This document shows positions 1-9,101 of a stretch of 64,000 nucleotides of DNA, in pieces (positions within the stretch are counted from its first letter, which is position 1; each line of letters begins with the position of its first letter). The notes beneath the pieces are model-generated. The model saw only the letters and a list, made by a program, of their open reading frames with translations, was not told the DNA's origin and ran no database searches. A program made the translations under genes and the position numbers. The DNA is from Bisbaumannia sp015645095 (GTDB lineage: Bacteria > Pseudomonadota > Gammaproteobacteria > Pseudomonadales > Halomonadaceae), in NCBI GenBank assembly GCA_036871055.1, contig CP141893.1:3472001-3536000 (forward strand), written 5' to 3'.

Positions 1-264
1 GAGGACCAGGAGAAGGCGCTGATGAACCGCCTGGCCCGCTACCCCGAGGTGGTGGCCCACGCCGCGGCCTCCCGGGAACCCCAGCAGGTGGCCCAGTACC
101 TGCAGGACCTGGCGGCGGATTTCCACACCTGCTACAACGCGGTCAAGGTGATGGTGGAAGACGACGCCCTGCGCAATGCGCGCCTGGCGCTGGGCCTGGC
201 CACTCGCCAGGTGATTCGCAACGGCCTGGACCTCCTCGGTGTCGGCGCCCCCGAGGAAATGTAA
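1..264 (+). CDS. argS: Arginyl-tRNA synthetase, C-terminal end (5'-truncated by the window)
   Basis: The frame is open from base 1 and ends at TAA 262-264, giving the last 87 residues. The helical sequence (ALMNRLARYPEVV, then FHTCYNAVKVM and ARLALGLATRQVIRNGLDLLGV) is the anticodon-binding domain typical of class I ArgS C-termini, which recognise the tRNA-Arg anticodon loop. The catalytic domain with the HIGH and KMSKS motifs lies outside the window. A SPOR-domain gene and then hslVU follow, a common gammaproteobacterial order. A long GC-rich stem with two bulges (275-310) follows the stop without a T-run and may protect or terminate the transcript. Confidence 0.93.
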   Translation, partial: EDQEKALMNRLARYPEVVAHAAASREPQQVAQYLQDLAADFHTCYNAVKVMVEDDALRNARLALGLATRQVIRNGLDLLGVGAPEEM

Positions 265-274
265 CGGCGCTACC

Positions 275-310
275 GGGCCCGGCCTCGACGGATATGTCGG
301 GCCGGCGCCC
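275..310 (+). terminator. GC-rich hairpin after argS
   Basis: GGGC-CCGGCC-CGAC pairs with GTCG-GGCCGG-GCCC around a GGATAT loop, with two single-base bulges. It lies 11 bases after the argS stop and 47 bases before the next gene. There is no T-run, so it is either a weak terminator or a stabilising 3' structure. Confidence 0.35.
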
Positions 311-356
311 AGGATAGCCCCCGCCGCCCCAGAAGCGATGTAAGGAGACGTCATTC

Positions 357-1082
357 ATGGCCAGCCGCCGTCAATCCAGCCCGCCCAAGCGTCGCGGCGC
401 CTCGTCCCGCAAGCGCGCCTCCGCCCAGCGGCGCGGCCTGCCCGGTTGGCTGTGGGGCGTCGGCGGCCTGCTCGCCGGCTACTTCCTGGCCCAGCATTTC
501 CAGGCCTCGGCGCCCTCCCCCACCGCCACGGTGCTGCCGCGCCCGGCCAGCGAGGCCCCGGCGGAGCGCGCCGAGGAGCCCAGGACGCCGACCTTCGAGT
601 TCTACACCCTGCTGCCGGAGTCCGAGGTGATCGCCCCACGCAGCGAGACCCAGGAGAGCGCCTCCCGGCCGACGCCACCGCCACGCCCGGAGCGCCAGGA
701 AACGACGCCTCCCGCCAGCGAGCCAGCCGCTGTCGACGAGGATCCCATCGCCCGGGTGATCGCCGCCAACCTGGCCGAAGACGAGGCACGCAGCAGCCCC
801 CCCGCCGCCAGCACGCCGGCCAGCCCTCCCACCAGCGCCGCCGGGCATCGCTACATGCTCCAGGCCGCCTCCTTCCGTGAGGTCGGTGATGCCCAGCGCC
901 TGGCCGGGCGACTCCGCGACTTCGGCCTGGTGGCCCGCATCAGCGAAGTCTCGGGCAGCGACGGCAACGCCTGGCATCGGGTCCAGGTGGGTCCCTACGA
1001 GGACACCCGGGAGCTCAATCGCGCCCAGGACCTGATGGTCACCCAGGGCATCGAGCCGCTACTGATTCGCCTGCAGAACTGA
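357..1082 (+). CDS. SPOR-domain inner-membrane protein, FtsN-like
   Basis: This 241-residue protein has a bitopic layout. A basic cytoplasmic N-terminus (residues 1-27, rich in Arg and Lys) is followed by one transmembrane helix (about 28-47) and a long Pro/Ala/Glu-rich low-complexity periplasmic linker (about 50-160). A C-terminal SPOR domain (about 164-240, HRYMLQAASF... VQVGPYEDTRELN) ends the protein. SPOR domains bind denuded peptidoglycan at the septum, so a role in cell division like that of FtsN is likely. The position between argS and hslV matches ftsN-like genes in related bacteria. AAGGAGA precedes the ATG. The ftsN name is not certain because several SPOR proteins share this layout. 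Confidence 0.85.
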   Translation: MASRRQSSPPKRRGASSRKRASAQRRGLPGWLWGVGGLLAGYFLAQHFQASAPSPTATVLPRPASEAPAERAEEPRTPTFEFYTLLPESEVIAPRSETQESASRPTPPPRPERQETTPPASEPAAVDEDPIARVIAANLAEDEARSSPPAASTPASPPTSAAGHRYMLQAASFREVGDAQRLAGRLRDFGLVARISEVSGSDGNAWHRVQVGPYEDTRELNRAQDLMVTQGIEPLLIRLQN

Positions 1083-1148
1083 GCGCCTCTTCGGGCCTGA
1101 CCCAGGGGCGCGGGGCCTCGGCGGAGAGGGCCAACTCGATACCCGCCG

Positions 1149-1176
1149 CTTGAATTCGGGCCCCGTCGCCCACACC
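1149..1176 (+). promoter_or_regulatory. Candidate heat-shock (sigma-32) promoter of hslVU
   Basis: CTTGAAT at 1149-1155 matches 6 of 7 bases of the sigma-32 -35 consensus CTTGAAA. A 13-bp spacer separates it from a C-rich -10 block, CCCACACC (1169-1176), which is only a partial match to CCCCATNT. hslVU is a classical sigma-32 target in Escherichia coli, which supports the call. The predicted start near 1183 would put both downstream hairpins in the 5' UTR. Confidence 0.45.
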
Positions 1177-1195
1177 TCCCCTGAACGTCTACACA

Positions 1196-1240
1196 CGGCG
1201 CCCAATCGGGCGCCGAAAGTCATCGGGAGCCCCGGCTCCC
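1196..1240 (+). other. Two consecutive stem-loops in the hslV leader
   Basis: CGGCGCCC-AATC-GGGCGCCG (1196-1215) is a perfect 8-bp stem with a tetraloop. It is followed by GGGAGCC-CC-GGCTCCC (1225-1240). Neither has a T-run, and both lie between the candidate promoter and the hslV ribosome-binding site. They look like mRNA-stabilising or regulatory 5' UTR structures rather than terminators. Confidence 0.5.
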
Positions 1241-1261
1241 CGTTACGGAGTCACCCCCTCC

Positions 1262-1780
1262 ATGACCACGATCGTATCCGTGCGCCGCGGTGACCAGGTG
1301 GCCCTGGCCGGCGATGGCCAGGTCTCCCTCGGCAACACCGTGATGAAGGGTAATGCCAGCAAGGTACGTCGCCTCTATCGCGGCCAGGTCCTGGCCGGCT
1401 TCGCCGGCGGCACCGCCGACGCCTTCACCCTCTTCGAACGCTTCGAGGCCCAGCTCGAGAAGCACCAGGGGCACCTGACCAAGGCCGCCGTGGAACTGGC
1501 CAAGGACTGGCGCACCGACCGCGCCCTGCGCCGCCTGGAGGCCCTGCTCGCCGTGGCCGACAAGAGCGCCTCGCTGATCATTACCGGCAACGGCGACGTG
1601 GTGGAGCCGGAGCGCGGCATCATCGCCATCGGCTCCGGCGGCAACTTCGCCCTCTCCGCGGCCCGCGCCCTGCTCGAGAACACCGAGCTCAGCGCCCGGG
1701 AAATCACCGAGAAGTCCCTGGAGATCGCCGGCGACATCTGCGTCTTCACCAACCACCACGTCACTCTCGAAGAGCTCTGA
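1262..1780 (+). CDS. hslV: ATP-dependent protease subunit HslV (ClpQ)
   Basis: HslV is the proteolytic subunit of the HslVU (ClpQY) protease, a double-ring threonine protease that degrades misfolded and regulatory proteins in the cytoplasm. Its 172 residues are close to the usual length of about 175. Removal of the initiator Met exposes the catalytic threonine (MTTIVSVRR), and the Ntn-hydrolase core motifs GNTVMKGNASKVRRLY and GFAGGTADAFTLFE follow. The ACGGAG ribosome-binding site sits before ATG 1262. hslU starts 10 bases after the stop, so the two are cotranscribed in balanced amounts. Confidence 0.97.
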   Translation: MTTIVSVRRGDQVALAGDGQVSLGNTVMKGNASKVRRLYRGQVLAGFAGGTADAFTLFERFEAQLEKHQGHLTKAAVELAKDWRTDRALRRLEALLAVADKSASLIITGNGDVVEPERGIIAIGSGGNFALSAARALLENTELSAREITEKSLEIAGDICVFTNHHVTLEEL

Positions 1781-1790
1781 GGCCGTCCCC

Positions 1791-3113
<1,323 letters not shown>

Positions 3114-3152
3114 GGTATGCGCCAATCAGAAGGTACACAGGCTTCGATGCGA

Positions 3153-3178
3153 AAGCTGGAAGCTATAAGCTGGAAGCT
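3153..3178. repeat. Short tandem repeat AAGCTGGAAGCT
   Basis: The 12-mer AAGCTGGAAGCT occurs at 3153-3164 and again at 3167-3178 (14-bp period), inside the hslU to DUF971 spacer. I recall AGCTGGAAGCT-type intergenic micro-repeats from other GC-rich gammaproteobacteria. No function is visible. Confidence 0.6.
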
Positions 3179-3237
3179 CGAAGAAGAAACGATCCGCAGC
3201 TGGAATAGCTAGCCGAACCACCGCTGCAAACGACTCA

Positions 3238-3259
3238 CAACCGTCGCCTGCGGCGGTTG
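3238..3259 (+). terminator. Hairpin terminator after hslU
   Basis: CAACCGTCGC pairs with GCGGCGGTTG (10 bp with one wobble and a very tight turn) and is followed by TTCTCTTCC. The pyrimidine tail is only moderately T-rich, so termination may be partial. Confidence 0.55.
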
Positions 3260-3297
3260 TTCTCTTCCGGCTTCAAGCTAATGCGAGGTGCTTGCTT

Positions 3298-3681
3298 ATG
3301 CCCGCCCCTGTCCCGACCCGAGTGCATTACCACAAGACGCGCCGCGAGCTGGAACTCGACTACGCCGACGGGCGCAGCTTCCGGCTGCCCATCGAGTACC
3401 TGCGGGTCCACTCCCCCTCCGCCGAGGTGCGCGGTCACGGCGGCGACGACGCCGTGCTGCAGGTCGGCAAGAAGGACGTGGGCCTGGCCAATATCACCCA
3501 GGCCGGCCGCTACGCCCTCAAGCTGCACTTCGACGACGGCCACGACAGCGGCCTCTACACCTGGGAGTACCTGCTCGACCTGGCCGAACACCAGGCCCGC
3601 TACTGGCAGGCCTACCTGGAGCGCCTGGAGGCCGCCGGCGCCTCCCGGGAGCCCCTGGGCATCCAGATCAAGCAGCTCTAG
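3298..3681 (+). CDS. DUF971 (gamma-butyrobetaine hydroxylase-like N-domain) protein
   Basis: This 127-residue single-domain protein matches the DUF971 family: LELDYADGRSFRLPIEYLRVHSPSAEVRGH, then the conserved end GRYALKLHFDDGHDSGLYTWEYL. Family members share the small N-terminal domain of gamma-butyrobetaine hydroxylase and have been linked to iron-sulfur or iron metabolism, but the role of this protein is not established by sequence. ATG 3298 has GAGGTG 7 bases upstream and is preferred to the in-frame TTG at 3292. The gene between hslU and ubiE is conserved in position in many gammaproteobacteria. Confidence 0.85.
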   Translation: MPAPVPTRVHYHKTRRELELDYADGRSFRLPIEYLRVHSPSAEVRGHGGDDAVLQVGKKDVGLANITQAGRYALKLHFDDGHDSGLYTWEYLLDLAEHQARYWQAYLERLEAAGASREPLGIQIKQL

Positions 3682-3732
3682 GCCGCGCTTCCGCCATGCG
3701 ACCCAGGGCCATCATATTTAGTACACTTTCTG

Positions 3733-3898
3733 CTCTGAGGCCCGGGGCTACCCTGGGGGCAGGCCGTCGCGGGGCGCTGTGAACCCCTACCTGGGCGCTA
3801 CTTTTGCCCTGCTGCGCTCTCGCATCCTGCTCCACTTGCAGGACCGGGGCTGGCCATCCCTGGCCAGCCCGTTCGGAGGAATCCTCCTCACCCCTGGC
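3733..3898 (-). repeat. Dispersed intergenic repeat, copy A
   Basis: This is one of three copies of a repeat of about 160 bp (others at 18841-19000 and 35695-35858), identical to them at most positions. In its forward sense it starts with CCAGGGGTGAGGAG and contains the perfect stem GGCTGGCCA-loop-TGGCCAGCC, a block GTCCTGCAAG-GGAGCAGGATGC and AGTAGCGCCCAGG. It ends CCCCCAGGGTAGCCCCGGGCC. Copy A lies just 3' of the DUF971 gene and antisense to it. It carries no reading frame of note and no obvious terminal inverted repeats. Confidence 0.85.
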
Positions 3899-3967
3899 AA
3901 AAAAGCCCCGGGCCTCTGAAGCAGAGGGAGTGCCCGTTGCAACAGTCCTGCATGCGACCCCGCGGCG

Positions 3968-3997
3968 CAGACAAGGCCGCGCCAAGCCGGCTACAAT
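3968..3997 (+). promoter_or_regulatory. Candidate sigma-70 promoter of ubiE-ubiJ-ubiB
   Basis: TACAAT (3992-3997) matches 5 of 6 bases of the -10 consensus. CAGACA (3968-3973) matches 4 of 6 of the -35 consensus, with an 18-bp spacer. It lies 56 bases before the ubiE start, in the part of the 3682-4053 spacer not occupied by repeat copy A. Apart from a small hairpin (CCTCT-GAAGC-AGAGG, near 3911-3926) nothing else is seen there. Confidence 0.5.
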
Positions 3998-4053
3998 AGC
4001 CCCCTGCCGTGGCGATCCGCCGCAATCACTCGACAGCTCGCTAGGAAGGGTTC

Positions 4054-4800
4054 ATGGACAAGCGCACCACCCACTTCGGCTTCCAGGAAGTGCCCGTCGA
4101 GGAGAAGGCCTCGCGGGTCGCCGATGTCTTCCACTCGGTCGCCGCGCGCTACGACCTGATGAACGACCTGATGTCCCTGGGCATCCACCGCATCTGGAAG
4201 CGCCTGACCATCGAGCGGGCCGGGGTGCGCCCCGGTCATCGGGTACTGGATATCGCCGGCGGCACCGGCGACCTGACCCTGAAGTTCTCGCGCCTGGTGG
4301 GCCCCCGGGGCAAGGTGGTGCTGGCCGATATCAACGCCTCCATGCTCAACGTCGGCCGCGACAAGCTGCTCGACAGCGGCGTCGGTGGCAACGTCGAGTA
4401 TGTCCAGGCCAACGCCGAGTGCCTGCCCTTCCCGGACAACAGCTTCGACTGCATCACCATCGCCTTCGGCCTGCGCAACGTCACCGACAAGGACGCCGCC
4501 CTGCGCTCCATGGCCCGAGTGCTCAAGCCCGGCGGCCGCCTGCTGGTGCTGGAGTTCTCCAAGCCGCCCAGCGCGCTGCTCTCCAAGGTCTACGACGAAT
4601 ACTCCTTCCGCCTGCTGCCCAAGATGGGCGAGCTGGTGGCCAAGGACCCGGAAAGCTACCGCTACCTGGCCGAATCGATCCGCATGCACCCGGATCAGGA
4701 GACCCTCAAGGGCATGATGGAAGCCGCCGGCCTCGAGCGGGTCGAGTACAGCAACCTGACCGGCGGCATCGTTGCCCTGCACCGCGGGATCAAGCTCTGA
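4054..4800 (+). CDS. ubiE: Ubiquinone/menaquinone C-methyltransferase UbiE
   Basis: UbiE is the SAM-dependent C-methyltransferase of ubiquinone (and demethylmenaquinone) biosynthesis. The 248 residues carry the family start THFGFQEVPVEEKASRV, the region VAARYDLMNDLMSLGIHRIWKR and the SAM motif VLDIAGGTGDLT. The motifs ITIAFGLRNV and LKPGGRLLVLEFSKP follow. AGGAAGGG precedes ATG 4054. ubiJ starts 3 bases after the stop and ubiB overlaps ubiJ, so this is the conserved ubiE-ubiJ-ubiB operon that acts in the soluble Ubi complex. Confidence 0.97.
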   Translation: MDKRTTHFGFQEVPVEEKASRVADVFHSVAARYDLMNDLMSLGIHRIWKRLTIERAGVRPGHRVLDIAGGTGDLTLKFSRLVGPRGKVVLADINASMLNVGRDKLLDSGVGGNVEYVQANAECLPFPDNSFDCITIAFGLRNVTDKDAALRSMARVLKPGGRLLVLEFSKPPSALLSKVYDEYSFRLLPKMGELVAKDPESYRYLAESIRMHPDQETLKGMMEAAGLERVEYSNLTGGIVALHRGIKL

Positions 4801-4803
4801 CCC

Positions 4804-5430
4804 ATGCTGCTGGCCGCCCTCGAATCCACCCTCAATGCCCTGCTGGCCCGGGATCCCGCGGCCCCGGGGCGCCTCGCCCGCCTCGATGGCGCTCGCTTGC
4901 TGCTGCGCCTGGAGCGGCCCGCCCTCGCCGTGCTGGTGCACTTCCACGACCAGGGGCTGATGCTGCTGCGCGCCGAGACGTGCGAGGAGCATGACGCCGA
5001 TGCCATCGTCGAGCTGGATGCCGAGACCCTCGGCGCCCTGCTCGGGGGCGAGTCGGTGGAGCGGCTGATGTTCCAGGGCAAGCTGGCGGTGCGCGGCCGT
5101 GTCCCGCTGCTGGAGCAGACCCGCGACCTGCTGCTCGACCTCGACCTGGACTGGGAGGCAGAGCTGGCCGACTGGCTGGGCGAGGTGCCGGCCCATAGCC
5201 TCGCCGAGGGGCTGCGCCGCCTGACCCGCTGGGGGCTGCGTAGCCAGCGCGAGCTGCACAGCGACCTGAGCGAGTACCTCAGCGAGGAGGTGCGCCTGCT
5301 GCCGGCACGCCGCCAACGGGAAGTATTGCGCGACCACCTCACCGAACTGGAAGTGGCCACCGACCGCCTCGAGGCACGGCTGGCTCGCCTGCGTCGCCTG
5401 GCGCAAGCCCTCGAGGAGCCCAACCCATGA
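4804..5430 (+). CDS. ubiJ: Ubiquinone biosynthesis accessory factor UbiJ (SCP2 domain)
   Basis: This 208-residue protein lies between ubiE and ubiB, the diagnostic position of ubiJ. The N-terminal half (about 1-110) resembles an SCP2 sterol-carrier fold that binds the hydrophobic polyprenyl intermediate. The C-terminal part (about 160-205) is a charged helix likely to form a coiled coil. UbiJ works with UbiK to scaffold the Ubi enzymes. The family is weakly conserved in sequence, so the call leans on position, length and the VERLMFQGKLAVRG segment. It overlaps ubiB by 4 bases (ATGA). Confidence 0.88.
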   Translation: MLLAALESTLNALLARDPAAPGRLARLDGARLLLRLERPALAVLVHFHDQGLMLLRAETCEEHDADAIVELDAETLGALLGGESVERLMFQGKLAVRGRVPLLEQTRDLLLDLDLDWEAELADWLGEVPAHSLAEGLRRLTRWGLRSQRELHSDLSEYLSEEVRLLPARRQREVLRDHLTELEVATDRLEARLARLRRLAQALEEPNP

Positions 5431-7049
5431 CCCTGCGCCTGGTGCGGATCTTCTGGGTGGTGACCCGCTACCGCCTGGACACCCTGATCCCCCTCGATCG
5501 CCTGCCCCTGCCGCTGCGCCTGCTGTTGATCCTCTCGCCGCTGCGCCTGGTGCCCATCGGCCAGCGCTCGCGCAGCGAGCGCCTGCGTCTGGCCCTGGAG
5601 GCCCTGGGACCGATCTTCGTCAAGTTCGGCCAGATGCTCTCCACCCGCCGCGACCTGCTGCCCAAGGACATCGCCGACGAGCTCAGGCGCCTGCAGGACC
5701 AGGTGCCCCCCTTCCCCGGCGAGGCCGCGGTGGCGCGGGTCGAGGAGGAGCTGGAGATGAGCCTCACCGAGGCCTTCGCCCGCTTCGACAGCACGCCCCT
5801 GGCCTCCGCCTCCATCGCCCAGGTGCATGCCGCCACCCTGCATAGCGGCGAAGAAGTGGTGGTCAAGATCATCCGCCCCGGCATCGAACGGGTGATGCGC
5901 CAGGACATGGCGTTGATGTACCGGGTGGCACGCCTGCTCAGCCTGGTGCCGGAGGCGCGCCGGCTACGCCCCCTGGAGGTGGTGCGCGACTACGAGGCGA
6001 CCCTCTTCGACGAGCTCGACCTGCACAAGGAAGCCGCCAACACCTCCCAGCTCAAGCGCAACTTCAAGGACTCGCCGCTGCTCTATGTGCCGGCCATTCA
6101 CTGGCCGCTGACTCGCCGCGGCGTCATGGTCCAGGAGCGTATCCACGGCATCCCGGTGGCCGATCTGGCGGCCCTCGAGGCCCAGGGCACCGACCTCAAG
6201 AAGCTCGCCGAGCGAGGCGTGGAGATCTTCTTCACCCAGGTGTTCCGCGACAACTTCTTCCACGCCGACATGCACCCGGGCAATATCTTCGTCGCCGAGG
6301 GCAAGCCCCAGGATCCCCAGTACATCGCCATCGACTGCGGCATCGTCGGCAGCCTGACCCGGGAAGACCAGGACTACCTGGCCCGTAACCTGCTGGCCTT
6401 CTTCCACCAGGACTACTACGAGGTGGCGGCCCTGCACATCGAGTCGGGCTGGGTCGGCGAGGGCACGCGCGCCAACGAGTTCGCCGCCGCGATCCGCGCG
6501 GTGTGCGAACCGATCCTCGAGAAGCCCCTCAAGGACATCTCCTTCGGCCAGGTGCTGCTGGGCCTCTTCCAGACCGCCCGGCGTTTCCATATGGAAGTCC
6601 AGCCGCAGCTGGTACTCTTGCAGAAGACCCTGCTCAATATCGAGGGGCTGGGGCGCCAGCTCTACCCCGACCTGGACCTGTGGAGCACCGCCAAGCCCTA
6701 CCTGGAGCGCTGGATGAAGGAGCGCGCCGGGCCCCGCGGCTTCCTCGAATCGCTCAAGCGCCAGGCCCCGGAGCTGACCCGTCAGCTACCGGAGCTGCCG
6801 GTGCTGGCCCACCAGGCCCTGACCCAGGTGGAGGCGGAGCGCCAGCAGCGCCGTCGCCAGAGCGACGCCCTGGCCGGCATGCGCCGCCACCTCAAGCATG
6901 CCGCCCGGGGGGCCCGCCGCCTGCGCTTCGGCGTACTGCTGCTGGCCCTGGCCCTGGCCTGGCAGCCTCTACTTAACTGGGCCGGCCAGCAGCCCTGGCC
7001 GGTACTGGCCGCCGCGGCGCTGGGCGCCCTGCTGCTGGCCTGGCACTGA
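5427..7049 (+). CDS. ubiB: Atypical kinase/ATPase UbiB for ubiquinone biosynthesis
   Basis: UbiB belongs to the ABC1/ADCK protein-kinase-like family and is required for ubiquinone synthesis, probably by using ATP to extract lipid intermediates for the Ubi complex. The 540 residues show the signature KFGQMLSTRRDLLP (about 69-82), the alanine-rich nucleotide loop ASASIAQVHAA and the lysine motif VVVKIIRPG. The catalytic segment FHADMHPGNIF and metal-binding AIDCGIVG follow. Two hydrophobic segments at the C-terminus (about 498-538) anchor it in the inner membrane. Its start overlaps the ubiJ stop. Confidence 0.97.
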   Translation: MTLRLVRIFWVVTRYRLDTLIPLDRLPLPLRLLLILSPLRLVPIGQRSRSERLRLALEALGPIFVKFGQMLSTRRDLLPKDIADELRRLQDQVPPFPGEAAVARVEEELEMSLTEAFARFDSTPLASASIAQVHAATLHSGEEVVVKIIRPGIERVMRQDMALMYRVARLLSLVPEARRLRPLEVVRDYEATLFDELDLHKEAANTSQLKRNFKDSPLLYVPAIHWPLTRRGVMVQERIHGIPVADLAALEAQGTDLKKLAERGVEIFFTQVFRDNFFHADMHPGNIFVAEGKPQDPQYIAIDCGIVGSLTREDQDYLARNLLAFFHQDYYEVAALHIESGWVGEGTRANEFAAAIRAVCEPILEKPLKDISFGQVLLGLFQTARRFHMEVQPQLVLLQKTLLNIEGLGRQLYPDLDLWSTAKPYLERWMKERAGPRGFLESLKRQAPELTRQLPELPVLAHQALTQVEAERQQRRRQSDALAGMRRHLKHAARGARRLRFGVLLLALALAWQPLLNWAGQQPWPVLAAAALGALLLAWH

Positions 7050-7077
7050 CCCGACCCTTGACCCTGGAGTGTCATCG

Positions 7078-7410
7078 ATGAGCGATATCCTCGAACGACT
7101 CGAAGCGGTGCTGGACGAGCGCCGCCATGCCGATCCCCAGAGCTCCTATGTGGCCTCGCTGCATCACAAGGGGCTCAACAAGATCCTCGAGAAGGTCGGC
7201 GAGGAGGCCACCGAGGCCCTGCTGGCCGCCAAGGACGCCGAGGCCGGCGGCGAGGCCGAGCGCCAGGCCCTGGTCGCCGAAACCGCCGACCTGTGGTTTC
7301 ATAGCCTGGTGATGCTATCGCATCTGGATATCTCGCATCGGGCGGTGCTGGAGGAGTTGGCACGCCGCTTCGGCATGTCCGGGCTGGACGAGAAGGCCGC
7401 CCGGCAATGA
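7078..7410 (+). CDS. hisE: Phosphoribosyl-ATP pyrophosphatase HisE
   Basis: HisE hydrolyses phosphoribosyl-ATP to phosphoribosyl-AMP and pyrophosphate, the second step of histidine synthesis. The 110-residue all-helical MazG-like protein carries the metal-binding motifs KILEKVGEEATEALLAAK and ETADLWFHSLVML. It is a stand-alone HisE rather than the HisIE fusion of enteric bacteria. ATG 7078 follows GGAGTGTC. It precedes tatA by 49 bases, the gene order seen in pseudomonads and their relatives (hisE-tatABC); no hisI lies between ubiB and hisE here. Confidence 0.95.
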   Translation: MSDILERLEAVLDERRHADPQSSYVASLHHKGLNKILEKVGEEATEALLAAKDAEAGGEAERQALVAETADLWFHSLVMLSHLDISHRAVLEELARRFGMSGLDEKAARQ

Positions 7411-7459
7411 CAATGCAAGTCAGGCTCCCGGCGAGCCGGCATCCTGAAGGAGAGAGACT

Positions 7460-7714
7460 ATGTTAGGCGGTATCAGTATCTGGCAGCTGCTCATCGTACT
7501 CGGCATCATCATCCTGATCTTCGGCACCAAGAAGCTGCGCAACGTGGGCAGCGACCTGGGGGGCGCCGTCAAGGGCTTCAAGAGCGCCATGAGCGAGGAA
7601 GAGAAGAAGAAGGAAGAAGAGGCCAACCAGGCCCAGGTGAGCCACGACGACAAGGGCAACACCTATGACGTCAAGGCCGAACAGAAGCCCGAGGAATCGG
7701 AAGAGCGCAAGTAA
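7460..7714 (+). CDS. tatA: Sec-independent translocase subunit TatA
   Basis: TatA forms the oligomeric pore of the twin-arginine pathway, which exports folded proteins. The 84-residue protein has the family layout: a short N-terminal transmembrane helix (ISIWQLLIVLGIIILIFG, about 5-22), then the amphipathic helix TKKLRNVGSDLGGAVKGFKSAM with its conserved FG/TKK hinge. A charged, disordered tail rich in Glu and Lys follows. AAGGAGAGAG precedes the ATG. tatB starts 6 bases after the stop. Confidence 0.97.
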   Translation: MLGGISIWQLLIVLGIIILIFGTKKLRNVGSDLGGAVKGFKSAMSEEEKKKEEEANQAQVSHDDKGNTYDVKAEQKPEESEERK

Positions 7715-7720
7715 CCCGCC

Positions 7721-8185
7721 ATGTTCGATATCGGCTTTCTCGAGCTGCTGATCATCGGCGTGGTGGGCCTGCTGGTGCTGGGCCCCGAGCGCCTGCCCAA
7801 GGCCGCCCGCACCCTGGGCCTGTGGATCGGCAAGATCAAGCGTACCGTCTCCGGCATGCAGCGCGAGATCAGCGCCCAACTGGAGGCGGAAGAGCTGCGC
7901 CAGAAACTCAACGAGCAGCAGAAGAAGCTCGATGAGAGCCTCGGCCGGGCCAAGCGCGAAGTGGAGGGCATCGGGGAGTCGAAGCGACCCGCCGACAAGG
8001 CCGCGGAGGGCACGACGTCACCGGGCCATGCCGGCGAGGAGGCCAGCGAACGCGCCAGTCCCCTGGAGCGCCTGGATGATGCCCTGGCCCGCAAGGCCGA
8101 TGGCGAGAAGCCCACCGCCGAGGATACCGCTCCCCCGGCCGCGGATCGTGCCGCCTCCCGCAGCAAGGACTCCTCCACTCCATGA
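7721..8185 (+). CDS. tatB: Sec-independent translocase subunit TatB
   Basis: TatB partners TatC in the twin-arginine signal-peptide receptor. The 154-residue protein begins MFDIGFLELLIIGVVGLLVLGPERLPKAARTLG, with the family's conserved Glu in the membrane helix and the GPERLP hinge. A long amphipathic helix follows (about 24-80), then a Ala/Glu/Pro-rich tail. It ends within the tatC start (4-base overlap), so translation of B and C is probably coupled. Confidence 0.97.
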   Translation: MFDIGFLELLIIGVVGLLVLGPERLPKAARTLGLWIGKIKRTVSGMQREISAQLEAEELRQKLNEQQKKLDESLGRAKREVEGIGESKRPADKAAEGTTSPGHAGEEASERASPLERLDDALARKADGEKPTAEDTAPPAADRAASRSKDSSTP

Positions 8186-9000
8186 GCCAGAACCCCGACC
8201 CCAAGGATCTCGCCCAGGCCCCGTTGATCGAGCACCTGATCGAGCTGCGTTCGCGGCTGATGCGGGCCGTGCTGGCGATCCTGGTGATCTTCCTGGGCCT
8301 CTACGCCTTCTCCAACGACATCTACACCTTCGTGGCGCAGCCGCTGATGGCACTGCTGCCGGAAGGCTCGCAGATGATCGCCACCGAGGTGGCCTCGCCC
8401 TTCCTGGCGCCCTTCAAGCTGACCCTGGTGGTGGCCGTCTTCGCCGCCATCCCCTATGTGCTGCACCAGGCCTGGGCCTTCGTCGCCCCAGGCCTCTACG
8501 ATAACGAGAAGGCCCTGGCCCTGCCGCTGCTCGCCTCCAGCGTGCTGCTCTTCTACGCCGGCGCCGCCTTCGCCTACTACGTGGTCTTCCCGCTGCTGTT
8601 CCAGTTCTTTACCCAGGCGGGGCCGGAAGGCGTGACGGTGATGACCGATATCAACGCCTACCTCAACTTCGTCCTCAAGCTCTTCTTCGCCTTCGGCGTG
8701 GCCTTCGAGATCCCCATCGCCACCTTCCTGCTGATCGCCTCCGGCGCCACCACGGTGGAGAGCCTCTCCAAGAAGCGCCCCTTTATCTTCCTGGGCTGCT
8801 TCGTGGTGGGCATGCTGCTGACCCCCCCGGACGTGATCTCCCAGAGCCTGCTGGCGGTCCCCATGTACCTGCTCTACGAGGTGGGCCTGCTGTTCGGCCG
8901 CCTGGCCCGCAAGCGCCGCGCCAAGTCGGAGGCCGAGGCCGAGGCCGCCGACGAATCGAGCCAGAAGCCAAGCGACAACGCCGACGGCGACCGCTCCTAA
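8182..9000 (+). CDS. tatC: Sec-independent translocase subunit TatC
   Basis: TatC is the polytopic core of the twin-arginine translocase and binds the RR signal peptide. The 272-residue protein has six predicted membrane spans. It shows the N-terminal motif LIEHLIELRSRLMRAV (with the conserved Glu), YVLHQAWAFVAPGLYDNEK in the first loops and the conserved LTPPDVISQ. The C-terminus is a charged tail. It is the last gene of hisE-tatABC and is followed directly by a strong terminator (9019-9054). Confidence 0.98.
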   Translation: MSQNPDPKDLAQAPLIEHLIELRSRLMRAVLAILVIFLGLYAFSNDIYTFVAQPLMALLPEGSQMIATEVASPFLAPFKLTLVVAVFAAIPYVLHQAWAFVAPGLYDNEKALALPLLASSVLLFYAGAAFAYYVVFPLLFQFFTQAGPEGVTVMTDINAYLNFVLKLFFAFGVAFEIPIATFLLIASGATTVESLSKKRPFIFLGCFVVGMLLTPPDVISQSLLAVPMYLLYEVGLLFGRLARKRRAKSEAEAEAADESSQKPSDNADGDRS

Positions 9001-9018
9001 GGCGCCGCCGGAAACAAG

Positions 9019-9054
9019 AACCGCCGCCGTGGGCTACCACGGCGGCGGTTTTTT
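9019..9054 (+). terminator. Rho-independent terminator of hisE-tatABC
   Basis: AACCGCCGCCGTGG-GCTA-CCACGGCGGCGGTT is a perfect 14-bp stem with a tetraloop. It runs into TTTTTT, the standard intrinsic terminator layout, 18 bases after the tatC stop. Confidence 0.93.
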
Positions 9055-9101
9055 CTGCCCGGGAGAACGCGACCCACCGACTTGGCTCCGGTATCGCCGG
9101 C

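Noticed and set aside
3153..3178. Tandem AAGCTGGAAGCT as a start of a CRISPR or iteron array
   Set aside because: Only two units with a 2-base gap and no further copies or spacers; too short for either.
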